A stretch of DNA of 64,000 nucleotides, taken from the NCBI GenBank assembly GCA_964059195.1, contig CAXKWD010000001.1, positions 154,244,532 through 154,308,531 on the forward strand, read 5' to 3'. Source of the DNA: Ectobius pallidus (Eukaryota; Arthropoda; Insecta; Blattodea; Ectobiidae). Position 1 is the first letter of the stretch. Every line of letters starts with the position of its first letter. The notes below the pieces were generated by a model that was not told the DNA's origin, ran no database searches, and saw only the letters and a list, made by a program, of their open reading frames with translations. Made by a program: the position numbers and the translations under genes. This document shows positions 60,434 through 64,000 of the stretch, in pieces.

Positions 60434-62207
60434 CCCCTTTGAAAATTTCGAAAAATGCGCCCAGAATTCCGAGAAGGCTAACACCTTTGAAAATTTCGAA
60501 AAATGCGCCCAGAATTCCGAGAAGGCTAACCCCTTTGAAAATTTCGAAAAATGCGCCCAGAATTCCGAGAAGGCTAACCCCTTTGAACATTTCCAAAAAT
60601 GCGCCCAGAATTCCGAGAAGACTAACCCCATTGAAAATTTCGTAAAATGCGCCCAGAATTCCGAGAAGGCTAACCCCTTTGAAAATTTCGAAAAATGCGC
60701 CCAGAATTCCGAGAAGGCTAACCCCTTTGAAAATTTCGAAAAATGCGCCCAGAATTCCGAGAAGGCTAACCCCTTTGAAAATTTCGAAAAATGCGCCCAG
60801 AATTCCGAGAAGGCTAACCCCTTTGAAAATTTCGAAAAATGCGCCCAGAATTCCGAGAAGGCTAACCCCTTTGAAAATATCGAAAAATGCGCCCAGAATT
60901 CCGAGAAGGCTAACCCCTTTGAAAATATCGAAAAATGCGCCCAGAATTCCGAGAATGTTAACCCCTTTGAAAATTTCGAAAAATGCGCCCAGAATTCCGA
61001 GAAGGCTAAAACTTTGAAAATTTCGAAAAATGCGCCCAGAATTCCGAGAAGGCTAACCCCTTTGAAAATTTCGAAAAATGCGCCCAGAATTCCGAGAAGG
61101 CTAACCCCTTTGAAAATATCGAAAAATGCGCCCAGAATTCCGAGAAGGCTAACCCCTTTGAAAATATCGAAAAATGCGCCCAGAATTCCGAGAAGACTAA
61201 CCCCTTTGAAAATTTCGTAAAATGCGCCCAGAATTCCGAGAAGGCTAACCCCTTTGAAAATTTCGAAAAATGCGCCCAGAATTCCGAGAAGGCTAACCCC
61301 TTTGAAAATTTCGAAAAATGCGCCCAGAATTCCGAGAAGGCTAACCCCTTTGAAAATTTCGAAAAATGCGCCCAGAATTCCGAGAAGGATAACCCCTTTG
61401 AAAATTTCGAAAAATGGGCCCAGAATTCCGATAAGGCTAACCCCTTTGAAAATATCGAAAAATGCGCCCAGAATTCCGAGAAGGCTAACCCCTTTGAAAA
61501 TATCGAAAAATGCGCCCAGAATTCCGAGAATGTTAACCCCTTTGAAAATTTCGAAAAATGCGCCCAGAATTCCGAGAAGGCTAAAACTTTGAAAATTTCG
61601 AAAAATACGCCCAGAATTCCGAGAAGGCTAACCCCTTTGAAAATTTCGAAAAATGCGCCCAGAATTCCGAGAAGGCTAACCCCTTTGAAAATTTCGAAAA
61701 ATGCGCCCAGAATTCCGAGAAGGCTAACCCCTTTGAAAATTTCGAAAAATGCGCCCAGAATCCCGAGAAGGCTAACCCCTATGAAAATTTCGAAAAATGC
61801 CCCCAGAATTCCGAGAAGGCTAACCCCTTTGAAAATTTCGAAAAATGCGCCCAGAATTCCGAGAAGGCTAACCCCTTTGAAAATTTCGAAAAATGCGCCC
61901 AGAATTCCAATAAGGCTAACCCCTTTGAAAATTTCGAAAAATGCGCCCAGAATTCCGAGAATTCTAACCCCTTTGAAAATTTCGAAAAATGCGCCCAGAA
62001 TTCCGAGAAGGCTAACCCCTTTGAAAATTTCGAAAAATGCGCCCAGAATTCCGAGAAGGCTAACCCCTTTGAAAATATCGAAAAATGCGCCCAGAATTCC
62101 GAGAAGGCTAACCCCTTTGAAAATATCGAAAAATGCGCCCAGAATTCCGAGAATGTTAACCCCTTTGAAAATTTCGAAAAATGCGCTCAGAATTCCGAGA
62201 AGGCTAA

Positions 62208-62830
62208 AACTTTGAAAATTTCGGAAATGCGCCCAGAATTCCGAGAAGGCTAACCCCTTTGAAAATTTCAAAAAATGCGCCCAGAATTCCGAGAAGGCTA
62301 ACCCCTTTGAAAATTTCGAAAAATGCGCCCAGAATCCCGAGAAGGCTAACCCCTATGAAAATTTCGAAAAATGCCCCCAGAATTCCGAGAAGGCTAACCC
62401 CTTTGAAAATTTCGAAAAATGCGCCCAGAATTCCGAGAAGGCTAACCCCTTTGAAAATTTCGAAAAATGCGCCCAGAATTCCGAGAAGGCTAACCCCTTT
62501 GAAAATTTCGAAAAATGCGCCCAGAATTCCGAGAAGGCTAACCCCTTTGAAAATTTCGAAAAATGGGCCCAGAATTCCGAGAAGGCTAACCCCTTTGAAA
62601 ATTTCGAAAAATGCGCCCAGAATTCCGAGAAGGCTAACCCCTTTGAAGATTTCGAAAATGCGCCCAGAATTCCGAGAAGGCTAACCCCTTTGAAATTTTC
62701 GAAAAATGCGCCCAGAATTCTGAGAAGGCTAACCCCTTTGAACATTTCCAAAAATGCGCGCAGAAATCCGAGAAGGCTAACCCCTTTGAAATTTTCGAAA
62801 ATGCGCCCTGAATTCCGAGAAGGCTAACCC
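62208..62830 (+). repeat. Duplication at 12.26 kb, copy 2
   Basis: Second copy of 49950-50620, one monomer shorter. It has private GCGCGCAGAAATCC and GCGCCCTGAATTCC changes. Confidence 0.75.
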
Positions 62831-64000
62831 CTTTGAAAATTTCGAAAAATGCGCCCAGAATTCCGAGAAGGCTAACCCCTTTGAAAATTTCGAAAAATGC
62901 GCCCAGAATTCCGAGAAGGCTAACCCCTTTGAAAATTTCGAAAAATGCGCCCAGAATTCTGAGAAGGCTAACCCCTTTGAAAATTTCGAAAAATGCGCCC
63001 AGAATTCCGAGAAGGCTAACCCCTTTGAAAATATCGAAAAATGCGCCGAGAATTCCGAGAAGGCTAACCCCTTTGAAAATTTCGAAAAATGCGCCCAGAA
63101 TTCCGAGAAGGCTAAAACTTTGAAAATTTCGAATAATGCGACCAGAAATCCGAGAAGGCTAACCCCTTTGAAATTTTCGAAAAATGCGACCAGTATTCCG
63201 AGAAGGCTAACCCCTTTGAACATTTCCAAAATATGCGCCCAGAATTCCGAGAAGACTAACCCCTTTGAAAATTTCGAAAAATGCGCCCAGAATTCCGAGA
63301 AGGCTAACCCCTTTGAAAATTTCGAAAAATGCGCCCAGAATTCCGAGAAGGCTAACCCCTTTGAAAATTTCGAAATATGCGCCCAGAATCCCGAGAAGGC
63401 TAACCCCTATGAAAATTTCGATAAATGCCCCCAGAATTCCGAGAAGGCTAACCCCTTTGAAAATATCGAAAAATTCGCCCAGAATTCCGAGAAGGCTAAC
63501 CCCTTCGAAAATTTCGAAAAATGCGCCCAGAATTCCGAGAAGGCTAACCCCTTTGAAAATTTCGAAAAATGGGCCCAGAATTCCGAGAAGGCTAACCCCT
63601 TTGAAAATTTCGAAAAATGCGCCACGAATTCCGAGAAGGCTAACCCCTTTGAAGATTTCGAAAATGCGCCCAGAATTCCGAGAAGGCTAACCCTCTTTGA
63701 AATTTTCGAAAAATGCGACCAGTATTCCGAGAAGGCTAACCCCTTTGAACATTTCCAAAAATGCGCCCAGAATTCCGAGAAGACTAACCCCTTTGAAAAT
63801 TTCGAAAAATGCGCCCAGAATTCCGAGAAGGCTAACCCCTTTGAAAATTTCGAAAAATGCGCCCAGAATTCCGAGAAGGCTAACCCCTTTGAAAATTTCG
63901 AAATATGCGCCCAGAATCCCGAGAAGGCTAACCCCTATGAAAATTTCGATAAATGCCCCCAGAATTCCGAGAAGGCTAACCCCTTTGAAAATATCGAAAA

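Larger units (their letters stand above)
16458..64000 (+). repeat. 48-bp satellite array, right outer block
   Basis: About 47.5 kb and roughly 990 monomers, all on plus and running off the window. Recurrent variants mark higher-order structure. One is a pair, AGAATCCCGAGAAGG followed by CCCCTATGAAAATTTCG and AATGCCCCCAG. Others are the 47-bp GGCTAAAACTTTG variant, GAACATTTCCAAAAA, GAATGTTAACCCC, GCGCTAGAATTCC, and short GAAGATTTCGAAAATGCG monomers. No transposon or unique insertion is seen anywhere in this block. Confidence 0.97.

Noticed and set aside
16458..64000. CRISPR array
   Set aside because: Regular 48-bp spacing, but there are no unique spacers: repeat and intervening sequence are equally conserved, there are no cas genes, and the context is eukaryotic.

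Overview
This window looks like repetitive DNA from a eukaryotic chromosome. There is no convincing protein-coding gene, no bacterial-style operon, and no recognisable transposase or reverse transcriptase. Nearly all of it (about 57.5 of 64 kb) is one tandem satellite with a 48-bp monomer. The rest is a cluster of tRNA-derived repeats and a GGCCTA-rich minisatellite, arranged as a large inverted repeat. Promoter-like A and B boxes, a canonical splice-donor string and the satellite organisation point to a eukaryote, perhaps an animal. The sequence does not allow a taxon to be named.

Layout. (1) 1-8886: 48-bp satellite, read on the minus strand. (2) 8887-9444: the same satellite in the opposite orientation, starting at an A9 tract. 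(3) 9445-9785: single-copy-looking flank containing one divergent tRNA-Arg(TCT)-like element. (4) 9786-11840: tandem array with a period of about 162 bp and 12 full tRNA-Arg(TCG)-like units, all on plus; a 13th is cut off. (5) 11838-13183: GGCCTA minisatellite core made of eight blocks of alternating orientation. (6) 13184-15558: inverted tRNA-like array, 14 units, all on minus. (7) 15559-15899: inverted copy of the flank. (8) 15900-16457: satellite on minus. (9) 16458-64000: 47.5 kb of satellite on plus, with nested higher-order repeats and no visible insertion of other sequence.

Parts 2-8 plus a little outer satellite form a palindrome of about 8 kb (8655-16689). Mirror positions sum to 25344 in the outer arms and 25021 next to the core. 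The 323-bp difference equals two tRNA-like units: the right arm gained three units and lacks one. The arms therefore have separate histories and are not simply one sequence copied back on itself, although assembly should still be tested with spanning reads.

The most interesting reading is architectural. A central core, flanked by inverted clusters of A-box/B-box (TFIIIC-type) elements, flanked in turn by oppositely oriented satellite, resembles the plan of a fission-yeast centromere (core, inverted repeats with tRNA clusters, outer repeats). Each satellite monomer also carries a correctly spaced but incomplete CENP-B-box-like string and a GGGTTAG telomere-like string. A centromere or chromatin-boundary role is a hypothesis only.

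Long open frames run through the satellite on both strands because 48 is a multiple of 3. They are treated as artefacts of periodicity and are not annotated as genes.
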